NCBI GenBank assembly: GCA_037447655.1
Contig: JBBHKE010000861.1
Span: 32,729-96,728 of the forward strand
DNA: 64,000 bases
Direction: 5' to 3'
Source of the DNA: Zygnema cylindricum
Taxonomy: Eukaryota > Streptophyta > Zygnematophyceae > Zygnematales > Zygnemataceae
The notes under the pieces are model-generated. The model had not been told where the DNA came from, made no database searches, and saw only the letters and a list, made by a program, of their open reading frames with translations. Within the stretch, counting starts at the first letter, position 1. Each line of letters opens with the position of its first letter. Shown here one piece after another: positions 10,377 to 21,449 of the stretch. A program made the translations under genes and the position numbers.

Positions 10377-13300
10377 ATGGCTTGCCTATCCATGGCTGCC
10401 CTTGGTTCTTCTTCATCTTTGCGTTTACCTTCTTTGTCTCCTTCTACAGACACTTCAAAAGTGTCTCCCGTATCTCTTCATTGCAAAAATATTCCTGCTT
10501 CGTCTTTTAGAGCTTCCGAAAAGTCAATTTTTGTTCAAAATTATTCTTACGACGAAAAGATCTCGAAAAAGTTAAAAAACAACTGGTCTTTATCAGCTAC
10601 AGCCGATGAGACTTCTCCAGAAGAATATGAAGGAGAAGTAGCTCCAACCACAGGAGAAGAAGGAGGAGAGGAAGAAGTAGAGGAGGAGAAGGAGAGGAAG
10701 AAAAAGTTGAGCCAATCGCTCTACTACCTGCTGATGCTGAGTCTTTGGAAGAATCTGGACCAGATTCAGGAGCGAGCAGTGAGGTTTCTGACCTAAAACA
10801 AGCTCTTGTAGATTCGCTGTACGGTACAGAGCGAGGGTTCAGGGCGAGCAGTGAGACGAGGGCGGAAGTTGCGGAGCTTATTGCTCAGCTGGAGGCCGTC
10901 AATCCGACAGCTTCACCTACAGAGTCTGTCGGGACTTTGAACGGAAGATGGATCCTTGTGTAAGTATACTCCGTTGTTCCTTTGTCTATTGTGTGTGTGT
11001 GTGTTTTTTTAAGTGTTCAATCCTTTGGTTTTTTTGGTTTATTTGGTACTTTGAATGGAGGGTGGATCCTTGAGTTAAATATTATTTTGTTCTTTATCTT
11101 TTTTTGTTCTTTTTTTTTTTTCTCTCGTTTTTTTTTTTTTTTTTTGTTTTTTGTCTTTTTTTTCGTTTTTTGGTACCGATGGAAGATGGATCCAGCTTAA
11201 GTATACTTTGTCCTTTGTCAAGTAAGTATTGGATTAAGTATTTGCGCAAGAATATGCACATAAATAGTTTGTTAGGTGTTTTGATGTTTTCAGTGGAAGA
11301 TGGTTCTCCCGTAAGTTTATATCTGTCCTTTGTATTTGGTTTCTAATCTTTTTGGCTCGAGTTCTTGTTCTAAAGTTGAACTAGAGGTGAGTTTTTTGCC
11401 TACAATTCTGAAGCCTTTTCAATGAGATCGATATGTTGAATGCATTTAGAGTTTTTGTAATTGCCAATCCTTGCAAAAAAATTAAGGCTACAATTGTAAA
11501 ATCTTTAAGGATTTTTTTTCAACTTGTTTTTGTACTTTGCGAAGTAGTTCAAGGAAAAGCAACAGTAAAAAAATAAAAAACTAAAAATCAGCAAGCAATT
11601 TTTACGATTTTTCTTACTCTTTTTTTTTGCTACGCTTTCCTGACTTCAACTTAGACTCTACAAGAGAAACTATGAGTTGGTTAGTACTACCGTCTGTAAC
11701 TTACATGTTAACCGCAGCTGTTCTCAAAAATCGATTTGATTGGTTTTTTTGTCGCCCAACTCGCAAACTGCATTCAAGAGTCTCTTATATCTTTATTTTT
11801 GTGTGTTTTTTTTTTTTTTTCACATGGTTTTATTCACTGGTATTTGGAGATTCGCTTTTACAAGTGTAGTCCTTGATATCCAATTTGTGTCATTGGAAAT
11901 GTTGCCCGTTTGCAATTTTTTTTGTCAGAATTTTAGTTTCTGATTTGCTGGGTAGAAATTAATTGCTGTTTGTGACTTGGATTTTTTAATGTGGGTATGA
12001 GACACTGAAAAGGTCTCTCCACTCTGTTATTAAAACTTGTATTAAACTTGTAAAGAATTCCTTCACATTTGGAATGAATCCTACCTTTCTATCATGCTAC
12101 ACCGTATATCAGTATTAGCATTAATGATTTTTGCAGCTTTCAAACTTCTTTGTCTCTGTGCTCACGTCTCAGAGTATTCATTGGACGATTGCGATTGAAA
12201 TGTGAAATTCTTACCTTCTGGTTGGCAGTCTCTGAATGATAATCGTGGACTTCGATTTAAATGGCAAAAAAAAGAAATTAACACTAATAGCAAAACACGG
12301 TGTAGGTTCTGATTTTTTTACATTATCGTCAGATGAAACATGTGACCAAAGACAGTTTAGTTTCAATTTCTATTTTTTTTCAAGATCTGGCAAGTTTTTG
12401 CTAGTTCGGTGATTTTTGGATTCATGAACGTAGAAACTCAGTCTGCTACAACATAACCAGAACCAAACATAAGCTCATTATCGTCTCTCAACAATTCACA
12501 TTGTTGAAACCGGCTGTCTGTTTGTACTCTTTTTTTATCAATTCTTGCTTCTTTTTCTAAGTGATTTTTTATTTTTCTTTCTGATTTTTCTTCAGGTACA
12601 CTTCGTTCTCTGAGCTGTATCCCCTTCTGGCAGCTGGGAACTTACCCTTTGTTACTGTTGGAGATATCAGTCAGTCGATCAATTCAAGTGCAGGAGTTTT
12701 GTCTAACACTGTCATTTTCTCTGGACCAATCGCAAGCATATCTTTTACCACAGAAGCGAGTTTTGAAGTTCGAAGCCCTAAACGAATTCAGGTATTGATA
12801 GTATTTGTTATTTTACACTATTTCAGATTCCTAAGGGTAAAGGAACAGCTAAAGTTTTACGTTATTGTGGAAGTTATAGTTAAATCAAATTACTTGCACT
12901 ATTTGTTTCTGACGTAGGTGATTTGGAAGAATTTGTGACAGATTCATATGGGTATCTGTTTTTAAACAACCAAAATTAGAGGGCATTTGTGGCAAAAGAA
13001 AGATACCGAGTTAAATCAAGTTACGTCCGTGATTTGTTTCGCAAGCCACCTGCATTGTTTGCTGAAATGCAGTAACTTATTTCTCTCGAATGTTGCAAAT
13101 CTTCTTATTTCAAGGATTGGGATAGATTGTAAACCGGGAGATTTATTACTTTTTGAAGTACGGTGATTTGTTGATTTAACAGTTGGCGTAGAACACTGTT
13201 TTTTCTACTTTTCTTATGGTTCAAATTTGCATAGTTGGAGGATCACAACCTCCCTCCCTCACTCCCTCTCTCCCTCTCTCCCTCCCCCCCCCTCCCTCCC

Positions 13301-13693
13301 TCCCTCTCCCTCATTGGAGAATGGAGATTAATTACTGTTGATGTGTGGTGGTTTGTTGATTACAACTCTTGTGTAATACAGGTGAAGTTTGAGGAGGGAG
13401 CGATTAGTTCTCCTGAGATTTTTGATAAAATCGAAGTCCCAAAATCTGTGGATGTTTTTGGCCGTACTTTGGACATATCTCAGTTTGAAGGTATTTTGAA
13501 ACCCTTACAGGATGCAGCAACTACTATTGTCCGTACTATTTCAGGAGCTCCACCTTTGAAATTTCCCATTGGTGGTGGTCAAGCCCGATCGTGGCTTCTC
13601 ACAACTTTCCTTGACGAGGATCTCCGGATATCAAGGGGAGATGGAGGTGGGGTTTTCGTTTTGGTTAAGGCTGGTAGTGCCCTTTTGAACTGA
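10377..13693 (+). CDS. Plastid lipid-associated protein / fibrillin (FIB1/PAP1 type), 3 exons
   Basis: Fibrillins coat plastoglobules and associate with thylakoids, binding lipids and aiding photoprotection. Exons: 10377-10959, 12596-12791 and 13382-13693, with GT-AG joints and matching phases (GT|G TAC; CAG|GTG AAG). The ATG at 10377 starts a Ser/Thr-rich, acid-poor leader (MACLSMAALGSSSSLRLPS) typical of a plastid transit peptide, followed by an acidic EEE/GEE linker. The PAP domain starts at DLKQALVDSLYGTERG. Family hallmarks are LNGRWILVYTSFSELYPLL, FEVRSPKRIQVKFEEG, the C-terminal TFLDEDLRISRGDGG and FVLVKAGS. Product is about 362 aa. Anomaly: the leader/linker (frame of 10377) and the PAP domain (frame of 10745) are one base out of register inside the GGA/GAA-rich stretch around 10620-10710. 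This is either a sequencing indel or a short unrecognised intron. Confidence 0.93.
10930..11340 (+). repeat. Tandem copies of the fibrillin exon 1 / intron 1 junction
   Basis: The true junction at 10930-10985 (ggactttgaacggaagatgg, atccttgtgtaagtatact, cctttgtc) recurs at 11046-11100 (ggtactttgaatggagggtgg atccttgagttaaat), 11172-11222 (gatggaagatggatcc agcttaagtatact, cctttgtc) and 11285-11335 (gtggaagatggttctcccgt aagttt, cctttgt). Two of the three copies have lost the donor GT. Confidence 0.8.
12100..12302. mobile_element. MITE, family A, diverged copy in fibrillin intron 1
   Basis: TA-flanked CACCGTATATC... and ...CAAAACACGGTG ends. The internal blocks gacgattgcgattgaaa, ttcttaccttctggttggcagtct and atggcaaaaaaaagaaattaa match the family A core. 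Confidence 0.75.
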
Positions 13694-15683
13694 TTTAATC
13701 ACTTTGATTTAGTCATTTTGATTTAGTCGTTTCATTTAGTCATTGGATAGAAGAGGAAGGGAGAGGATTGGTTTGTTAGTCTTCGATTTTACGGTGCTTA
13801 ACTGTGTATGTGCATAGAACCATTCTTTTTGTGGGTTGGGAGGTCATTTTAGAGATGTAGGAAACAATTGTCGGTGGCGCTATTTTAATTGGTTGGCTGA
13901 AACAGCCTCAAGTGGCCGAGATTTAAATGGAAAAGGATTATGGATTAAAGAAGACTGAGGAAGGAGAGATTAGAGAATTAAATGAAAAGCTCAGAAGTCA
14001 TAATGGATTAAAGAATGACTGAGAAAGGAGAGAGGAGAGAATTTTAAGGTCGAGAGAAATGGATGAAAGGAGAACGAAAAAGGTGAAAGAGAAATAGTCC
14101 GAAAGGAAAATTCTCAACTCTTTTCATAAAGTAGCAAGCGTCGTAAATATTGTCCAGAGGGGGCTTGTTAATTATACTTTTCTTTTTTTTGCAAACGATT
14201 TTTGTTTTATTCAATGTTCATATGGCATTAAATTTTCCATGAAGTTATTTTCGATCGTATATGGCCCAAAAGCAGTTTGGTAGTTTTGTTGATGTTCATT
14301 TATTTTGTACTGGCGAAAAATGTGAAAGTTGGGTTCTTGTGTGTGACATTGCTTACAAAAGCAAAAATGAATATATTCAAAGTTGACGGTTTTTGCTTTT
14401 TCTACTTTCTTGCAAATTTTCGTTTTTTGTGATGTCTATGGAAATACATGTTCCTAAGGATTTTTAACTAAGGTTCCAAATAATACATTTATAATTTGAA
14501 AATGTAGGATAAGTCCCAATGTGGCACCATAAAATTCTTTTATATCGTCTACAAACATACGATGGAATTGAAAAAAATGATAGCGCAATTTACGTCATCT
14601 CCAAACTTTAAGAGTGTACTGCATAATGCTGTGTTGTGTTTTTTGATGCATAACCATGTTATCCACGCCATCTTCAAACTTTACCTTAAAATATTTGTTT
14701 TTAATTGAAATATTAACGCTTCACAAACAGGATAACAACCTCTCACATTTGGAAGGATTCCCAAATATTCAGAGTATTTCAAAGTACAAGAAAAATTACA
14801 CAAATTTTTTTTGTCCACTTGCATCTGGTATTAACTTTTCTCGAGGGCCTCAAAAAATTGACTGTCATTACACGACATCCAGGCGAGAGACTTGAAGACA
14901 AAAGAATCTTTTTCAACCATAAACTGCACAAGGCTGGAAGGTTGTATATCTACCATGTCACGCAGAGACATGTGACATCACAAGCAAATTCCAAAAATGT
15001 GGTGCGACATCACAGATTGTAGATGTCCACACACACGCCACAAGCATTGTCGACGTATACCATTGTCCCAGGCGCAAGTAATGATTTCATTTTTACGCAT
15101 TAGAACACTTGACATGTACGGAGACTCTTAACAATATTACAAAGTTTACAGTCATGCACCATTTTCACACATATAGTCATGTGAGTCCCTGTCTCATGAA
15201 TAAATTCAATGCTATCATGTGGACCAAGTTGTCATAGGTTATTCTGATAATGGTCGTCTTTATAGAAACTATATTTCTGAAGTGATAGATCCATAAGAAA
15301 GAATGCTAATCTTTGTTCATAATCTGAGAAGCTTTTGTGTTTAAAACTCTTATAGCTTTTATGTATTCTTCTGTGGTAATTTTTGTTGGTAAAAAAAAAA
15401 TAGAAAATATGTAAACTATACTAATTGTTTGCAATTTTTTTTTTTTAAACTCCCATCACTTAAAATATGAGTAAATGACAAAATCAAATGCCAAAAATAG
15501 AGGTCAAGTGATTGATGACCACACCAATCTTCGTTGTCAATTATCTTTTTTTATATTCACGCAAGGTATTAGTGATGCAAACATATGAATATAGGAAATC
15601 AATAACAAACAATAAGGACAATTCAAGGTGAGAGTAAGAGCCCCGCAAAAAGCAAAATCAAAAGTTTTAGAACAAAAGAAAAC
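13694..15683. other. Fibrillin 3' flank, no gene supported
   Basis: 13694-14200 is presumably 3'UTR and flank. The remainder is AT-rich with only short frames, and I see no conserved domain or clear repeat. Confidence 0.4.
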
Positions 15684-15885
15684 CACACCGTGAATCGCAA
15701 TTAGTGTAAATAATTTCTTATCTTTTCTCCCTGCAAACCAAGCGGATTGTCCATCCGACGATTGAGATTGAGAGGCAAGATTCTCACCTTCCGATTGACG
15801 GTCTCCGATTGAAAATTGAACAAGTGTGCAAGGAGAAAAGATGTTTTTCGTGGCAAAAAAAAAACCTGTAAACTAATAGTACATA
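15684..15885. mobile_element. MITE, family A, diverged/truncated copy
   Basis: The left tip CACACCGTGAATCGCAATTAG and the core (gattctcaccttccgattga, cggtctccgattgaaaattg, gtgtgcaaggagaaaagatg) match family A. The right tip is eroded (aaactaatagtacataat). Confidence 0.7.
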
Positions 15886-16019
15886 ATAATACATGGTATA
15901 CCAACCTGATTCCCAAAGAAACCAAGCTCACTACAAAGGCTTACTACAAAACCCCCGGAGGACTCTCATGCTCGGTATCTGAGAGAATCTGAGAGAGGTC
16001 CAGAACATAAAGATGGTTC

Positions 16020-16210
16020 AACACCACAAATAATGTAATAAGCTTTATTAAAGACACATGATGGTAAACCATCTGAGTACATGGAAACAAAAGAAAGGGA
16101 AAACCAAAACGAACTGAAAAAACTAATACAGAATTAAGCAAAACAAGAAAGAAAAATACTGCAAAGGAAACTAGAATAGAAACTACAGAAGCACAATAGT
16201 AGATCAAAGA
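16020..16210 (-). mobile_element. LINE 3'-end fragment
   Basis: Read on the minus strand it carries CTCAGATGGTTTACCATC followed by an AT-rich tail. The same sequence ends the LINE insert at 55138-56129 (56086-56104) and recurs on the minus strand near 63860. This marks a 5'-truncated non-LTR insertion. The left limit is approximate. Confidence 0.6.
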
Positions 16211-16914
16211 AGGACGGAGCTCGTAGACATAAATGCATCAATAATAGTGCCTTGTGAGTCGTCATGTACATTGCATTGAAATGAATATAAGATGATTGTG
16301 AAGAAGGGCGATAAGTAATTGTGCTTATCGGTAAAGAAGACCTAACATCGCAGAAAAAATATTTATGTTGCTCAAGATATATGAAGAACCAAACATAGAG
16401 ATTGAAAAGAGAATAGAGAATAAATGTGGGGAAATTGAACACATGGTAAGATTATAAAGAAAATCGAGAGGCAAATAAATTGCCATTTTTGTTTAACAGA
16501 GACAAGCGTGTCATGTTGTCATTGAACTACATTGGCAAGGCATAAAAAAACCAATTATGAACCTCGTCTACTAATGTCTAAAACGAAGATATAAAAATAG
16601 AGCTATCCTGATCATCATGGTTTTAGGACGAATAACAAGTATTTTCGAGCAGGTGAAAAACTTATTTTCTTAAAAATTCCAGAGTTCCAAAGCAATATTA
16701 TGCAAGTTTATATGCGATTTTATCATTAACATCATACAGTATCATCATATCATTCCGTATCATACCACACAGTTTATCTAAAAAATGGAAATTATTCAAA
16801 TTATCCGCATATTTCTGAACTGAAAAACCTCTATAACATAGATTGAGTGTTTTACTTAACTGCAATCCTGCAAACCAACGTACCCCAAGAAAATAAAAAC
16901 GCAATCAAAGTTCT

Positions 16915-17400
16915 TTATAAAGAGAAGTAAGTAAGTAGGTTTGGAAGTTAAGGAAATAAATTAGAAAGTTAATGAAGTAAGTTTGGAAGTTAAAGAAGTT
17001 AACAAGTTTGAAAAATTAACGAAGAAATTTTTGAAAGTCAAGCAAGTCTACAAGTTTGAAAGTTAGAGGACGTAAATTTGAAAGTTAAGGAAGTATATAA
17101 GTTTGGAAGCCGAGAGAGTAAGTTTGAAAGTTAAGAGGAAATTTAAAAGTAAAGGAAGTACATTACTTTGAAAGTTAAGGACCTAAGTTTGGAAGTTAAA
17201 TGAAAGTAAAAAATAGGTTCAAATGTTGAGGAAGTAAATAAGTTTGAAAGTTAAGGAAGTAAAAAACTATAAAAGTTAAGGAAGTAAATAAGTCTAAAAG
17301 TTAAGGAAGTAAAAAAGTTTGAAAGTTAAGGAAGTAAATGTGCACGGAAGTTAAGGAAGCAATTATTAAAAGTCATGGAAGTGAGTATAAGGTGGATCAC
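16915..17400. repeat. Minisatellite, 'aagttaaggaagtaaataagtttg' type
   Basis: About 20 diverged units of roughly 22-30 bp built on aagtttgaaagttaaggaag. Units vary in length and sequence, and there is no spacer structure, so this is not a CRISPR-like array. Confidence 0.9.
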
Positions 17401-17645
17401 AAAACTTACAAGCAACATTTTTTTGTCATCTTCCTAAGATGACAAACCTAACATGTGGTTCATGTTCCACCAAACATAAGTTCAAATGTTAAGGAAGTAA
17501 ATAAGTTTGAAAGTTAACCAAGTAAATATTAAAAGTTATGGAAATAAGTGTACGAACGATGAATCACAAACCTTGCAAGCACCATTTCTTTGTCGTCTTC
17601 CTAAAATGACAAAACCCTAACATGGGTTCATGATCCACCAAACAT
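17385..17645. repeat. Duplicated ~150-bp block
   Basis: The order (ggtggatcacaaaacttac/gatgaatcacaaaccttgc), aagca(a/c)catttnttttgtc, tcttccta(a)gatgac, aaacc(c)taacatg, ggttcatg, tccaccaaacat appears twice (about 17390-17475 and 17555-17645), separated by more of the minisatellite. On the minus strand each copy resembles a short splice-flanked exon (GAAGACGACAAAGAAATGG), but no parent gene is visible. Confidence 0.75.
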
Positions 17646-17774
17646 GAGAAGACTTCTTAATATTCTATTTTACAACTTTAGTTTTCAAATAGAAAGTAAC
17701 TTTGGCATTAAATAATAACACTACTGCCTACTATGAAAATCCTCAAGGAGGATTTGATGCCTCTCTCCCTATTC

Positions 17775-18047
17775 GTCTTAAAATCCTCTCCCTCTCCCTC
17801 CCTCCCCCCCCTCCCCCTCTCCCTCTCTCTCCCCACTCCCTCTCCCCCTCCCCCTCTCTCTCCCCACTCCCTCTCCTCTCCCTCTCCTCTCCCTCTCCTC
17901 CCCCCTTGCTGCTCACCTGCAATAATTTGTTGAAGAAAACAGCGAAAAAATCTTGCCGGAAAAAATAGACCCCTCTCTCTCCCTCCCTCCCTCCCTCCCT
18001 CCCTCCCTCCCTCCCTCTCTCCCTCTCTCCCTCTCTCCCTCTCCCCC
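17775..18047. repeat. CCCT/CCCTCT low-complexity tract
   Basis: Two C/T-rich stretches (17785-17910 and 17970-18047), the second mostly (CCCT)n. They directly follow the Ycf20 stop codon on the minus strand and read as GGGAGA in the Ycf20 sense. Confidence 0.9.
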
Positions 18048-18720
18048 TTAGCTCGCAAGTTTGAAAGCGTCGATAAAAAATCCATAAATGAGCCCCATCT
18101 TAAAAATATTGAATAACGCCAAAAAAAAGGACGGTTTTTCTCTGGTATAATAAAACCTTGTCAGGTATTCCGTACAAAGTACAACTAAGGCAGAAGCGAC
18201 AACGTCATTAACTCCTAAGGCACCAAACGACAAAGATATCGTCTGTGCGACAAAAAAGCCTCCGAAAAGACAAATTCCGCCGAAAAGAGACCGACGAAAA
18301 GGTTTTTTAAAAATACGAATCGATTCGTAATGGAATCGTACTAAAAACTTCAGAAAGACGAATTCTTCTTCTATCGCTTCTTATCTCTCCGCCTCCTCCT
18401 TCTTGACTTCCTAGCCTCGCAGTCGTACGGAATTTAGTATTAGTACGGAATTTAGTAGTACGGAATTTAGTAGTAGTACGGAATTTAGTAGTAGTACGGA
18501 ATTCAGTAGTAGTACGGAAGGCATGAGAAGGAGAAGAGGGAGGGAACTTACAGGGTTTAAGAAAAAAAAAGGGAGAAATGAATTTAGGAGAGAGGGATAG
18601 GTTTTCTGGATTAGGGTTAGGGTTAGATAAAAGATGAGGAAAAGGAGAGAAGTAACTTTTCGTACGGTAAAATCGGTTAGGAAGAAGTAAAAGATTGTCT
18701 GGTAGAAGGACGGAAGCCAT
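18048..18720 (-). CDS. Ycf20-like plastid protein (nuclear-encoded)
   Basis: Ycf20 proteins are small chloroplast membrane proteins. Their plant nuclear homologues are linked to non-photochemical quenching. The minus-strand C-terminal part is clear: FKKPFRRSLFGGICLFGGFF, then VVASALVVLCTEYLTRFYY, and the terminal KMGLIYGFFIDAFKLAS followed by TAA (18050-18048). There are two or three hydrophobic segments. The N-terminal part begins at ATG 18720 (MASVLLPDNLLLLPNRFYRT), Ser/Leu/Arg-rich and poor in acids like a transit peptide, and includes an FRTTT repeat from 15-bp tandem units. The leader and the Ycf20 domain (EEFVFLKFLVRFHYES...) are in different frames. The joint near 18370-18430 must be a short intron or an indel. 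A MITE ends about 45 bp upstream of the ATG. Confidence 0.85.
18425..18519. repeat. 15-bp tandem repeat inside the Ycf20 leader
   Basis: Six or so units of 'gtagtagtacggaattta' (15 bp, some 12 bp) encode F-R-T-T-T/K on the minus strand. Repeat-length variation here could explain the frame change that follows. Confidence 0.85.
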
Positions 18721-18765
18721 GGATGAAAGAAAGAAAAGTATTAAAAAGTGTACTACAGTAAAGTA

Positions 18766-18983
18766 CACCAAGAATCGCTATTAGTGTTAAAGTTTTTTTT
18801 TGCCACTTAAAACATATTTTCTCCGTACACACACGTCGGATTGTGAATTTGACGGTTGCGATTGAAAGTTAAGATTCTCAGCTTCCGATTGGTGGTCTCA
18901 AATTGAAAATCGGACGTGTGTGTACGGAGAAAATAAGTTTTACGTGGCAGAAAAAATATCGACACTAATTGCGATTCACTGTT
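18766..18983. mobile_element. MITE, family A
   Basis: Foldback element with left tip CACCAAGAATCGCTATTAGTG and right end ACACTAATTGCGATTCACTG. The inner arms 'ttttctccgtacacac' and 'gtgtgtacggagaaaa' pair with each other. The core holds gacggttgcgattgaaagtt and gattctcagcttccgattgg. It sits directly upstream of Ycf20. Confidence 0.85.
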
Positions 18984-19161
18984 TACTGTACTACCAGTCT
19001 ATCACAACAGCATTAGAGTTTTTACTTCTTTTCGCCACTCTTGTCAGTTTCTCGTTAAATGCACGTGGTGGATTTTCTTGTGGAGACGCCGTTCATAAGT
19101 TAAGAACTTAAGATCCCAACCGTCAGATTAACAATCTGTAGACTCGGATTTTCGTTAAGTA

Positions 19162-19713
19162 CACCGTCAATCGCTATTAGAGTAAAGCAATAAATAGCGT
19201 AAAACAGAATTTAGTGTTATTAACACTAATCGGGATTTTGTTTTTTTTGAAAAAAAATATTTGTACTAATTAATCCCCAACTGTAATTTGGGTTGTCCTG
19301 AATAATAAATACCCGCCCTTTCGATGTCTACAGTAATATGTGTATCTATACAAAATCTGACAATTCGTACGCCGTCGCGCTGTTCACACGGTCGACGGAC
19401 GAACATATGAGAACGTGATTTTTGTTGACGAGTTTGCGTCTCTTTCTTCCAGTGCACATTCACATGTGTGCGCAATAATGTTAAGTGTCTTTTTATGCCT
19501 TTGTAATTCAAAAAGTACCATTTCATATGGAAATATCCAATCCGTACGCCACACTATTTCCATCACAGTGTACTTCCATTATTAACACTAATTGAATAAA
19601 AAACCTAATTAGAATAATGGAAAAAATAGAATTATGGATTGTATTTCGGGTTTTTTTTTTTAGAAAAAAGGGCACCGAATTGGCGTTATATACTCTAATA
19701 GCGATTGACGGTG
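19162..19713. mobile_element. MITE, family B, near full length (552 bp)
   Basis: TA-flanked tips CACCGTCAATCGCTATTAG and CTAATAGCGATTGACGGTG. The length matches the copy at 5968-6522, and the internal core (gttcacacggtcgacggacg, aacatatgagaacgtga) is homologous. It has no credible coding frame. Confidence 0.85.
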
Positions 19714-19849
19714 TACTGTACCATAGTTCAAAAGTAGATTTTTTTATGGTAGTCCTTTGGTGGGCGCACAAAACTCGCGCAACGTAGGCACTGTATGTGT
19801 GTGCGTCGTGCACAATCCTGTACGAACGTCCGAATCTGACGTAAGATCA

Positions 19850-20235
19850 AAGTACACCGCACGCCGCCGGACGTAAATTTTTAGCGAACTGACACGGCGT
19901 AGGATGACATTCCGTGGGAAAAAAAATCGGGAAAAAAAAAAACCGGGAAAATTCTCAAATAACGTAGTTTATTCAATATTTTCATTACTCTAATTAGGGA
20001 TATTTTCCAAGTACCGTAATAAATGAAAGTACGTTGTCTCTAAAATAGAGTGGTGTACGATCAGTGTCATACCGTACATAAATGTATATTTTTAAGTTAA
20101 AAAGTACAATAAATTAGTTTTAATAACCGCGGATGCATGAGAATGTGCGTTCTAAAAAGGGAAAAAATCCATGTTCCCATTCACACATATTCGTCTGACA
20201 GCTGCGTTTCGACCGTGTGAACGCCAATGGGATTG
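19850..20235. repeat. Inverted copy of the family B internal core
   Basis: Segments such as gaaagtacgttgtct, ggtgtacgatcagtgtcata, ccgtacataaat, gcatgagaatgtgcg and acacatattcgtctgacagc are the reverse complement of the core at 6170-6430. The tips are not preserved, though an eroded 'gtacaccgcacgccgccgg' remains at 19853. Confidence 0.6.
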
Positions 20236-20598
20236 GTCCGTAGATTTTGGTAATTTTTTTGGCAGTGTGATATTTTTGTTTTTTTATCGTCCTATACTGC
20301 CTGGTTGGTCAATTTGAGACTTTATTTAGTTTGGCCCTCAAAATTGCAGACGCTAATATGACAGATTGTCCTTTCGTAAGTTGTGTTATGGGCTTTTCAT
20401 GTAAACTTCTTAAATCGCCTACTTTGATCAACGACCGTCCGATCGTCCGAATCTGGCGGTTTAAGTAAAAAGTCGCTTAAAACTCACCGAAAAATATTTT
20501 TTTGTCCTATTTTTTTTCATATTTAGACATGATGTTCAATTCTCTATCGATCCATGTGCAACTCAACCCTGTTACTATTTTATTTCATTTTGCGGCCA

Positions 20599-20629
20599 AT
20601 ACAATATGGGTCTTAAGGCCATATTGTAT
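20599..20629. repeat. 31-bp near-perfect palindrome
   Basis: ATACAATATGG, a short centre around CTTAAG, then CCATATTGTAT. A further 'catattgtat' lies at about 20648. It is not part of the adjacent MITEs. Confidence 0.75.
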
Positions 20630-20693
20630 GTTTTGCATACAATAGGCATATTGTATGGGCGTACGGTCACCTACTTCTGAACTATGTACTGTA

Positions 20694-20911
20694 CACCGCC
20701 AATCGTTATTAGCGTTGTGTACGCTAATTCCGTCCCGCATTTTTTTTATTTTTATTCTCAAATAGAATTATCCACACTATTTAAAAAAAACCCTAATTCC
20801 TAATTAGAATAGACGATTTCTTCGAAAATTTTCAAATTCCCAATTAGCGTAAACCACGCTAATTATTCATATACGCTAAAAAAACCTACACGCTAATAAC
20901 GATTGGCGGTG
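20694..20911. mobile_element. MITE, family B, short form (218 bp)
   Basis: TA-flanked tips CACCGCCAATCGTTATTAGCG and CGCTAATAACGATTGGCGGTG. Its left subterminal part (gtgtacgctaattccgtccc) is the reverse complement of the right subterminal part of 5968-6522, consistent with an internal-deletion derivative in the opposite orientation. Confidence 0.85.
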
Positions 20912-21012
20912 TAGCGATGGCCGCCAGCCTGCGCAAGTAGGGAATAACGGACGGTCACACTAAACTTCAATGAAAAATATAATAAAAACTTAAAAACATG
21001 TATGATACAGTA

Positions 21013-21230
21013 CACCGCGTATCGCTATTGTTGTTAGTGTTTATTACTTTTTTTCGTCTCTTAAAGTTAAAACATCTTTTCTCCGTACACACTTATCGAA
21101 TTTTAGATTTTACGGCTGCGATTGAATGTTAACAATCTCAGCTTCCGATTGGCAGTTTCAAATTGAGAATCTGACAGTTGTGTACGAAAAAAAACGTTTT
21201 AAGTGGCGATATTTATAGCGATACACGGTG
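21013..21230. mobile_element. MITE, family A
   Basis: TA-flanked CACCGCGTATCGC... and ...GCGATACACGGTG, with the family core cttttctccgtacacac, ggctgcgattgaatgtt and tctcagcttccgattggc. It is immediately followed by a second 'cggtgtactga' (21239-21249). Confidence 0.85.
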
Positions 21231-21449
21231 TACTGAACCGGTGTACTGAATTTTCTTTGGACGTCGACCTTTCTGACGGCATCCCAATTCTTTACAAAAC
21301 TACAAACCTTTCAGGACGTGACTACATAGACCGCGCCAGACTTCTTGACACATACCGTACTGGCACGCAAGCCACGTGTCGTCGTGTTCGTCTCTGTACT
21401 GTACGGATGATGGCCTCGGCCATCGTTCTCATTTTTTTCAATCTTTTGT

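Noticed and set aside
16915-17400. Regularly repeated array resembling a CRISPR
   Set aside because: Units are diverged with no unique spacers and the DNA is eukaryotic; it is a minisatellite.
18612-18628. TTAGGG-like repeat (possible internal telomere)
   Set aside because: Only two to three units, and they encode NPNPNP in the Ycf20 leader.
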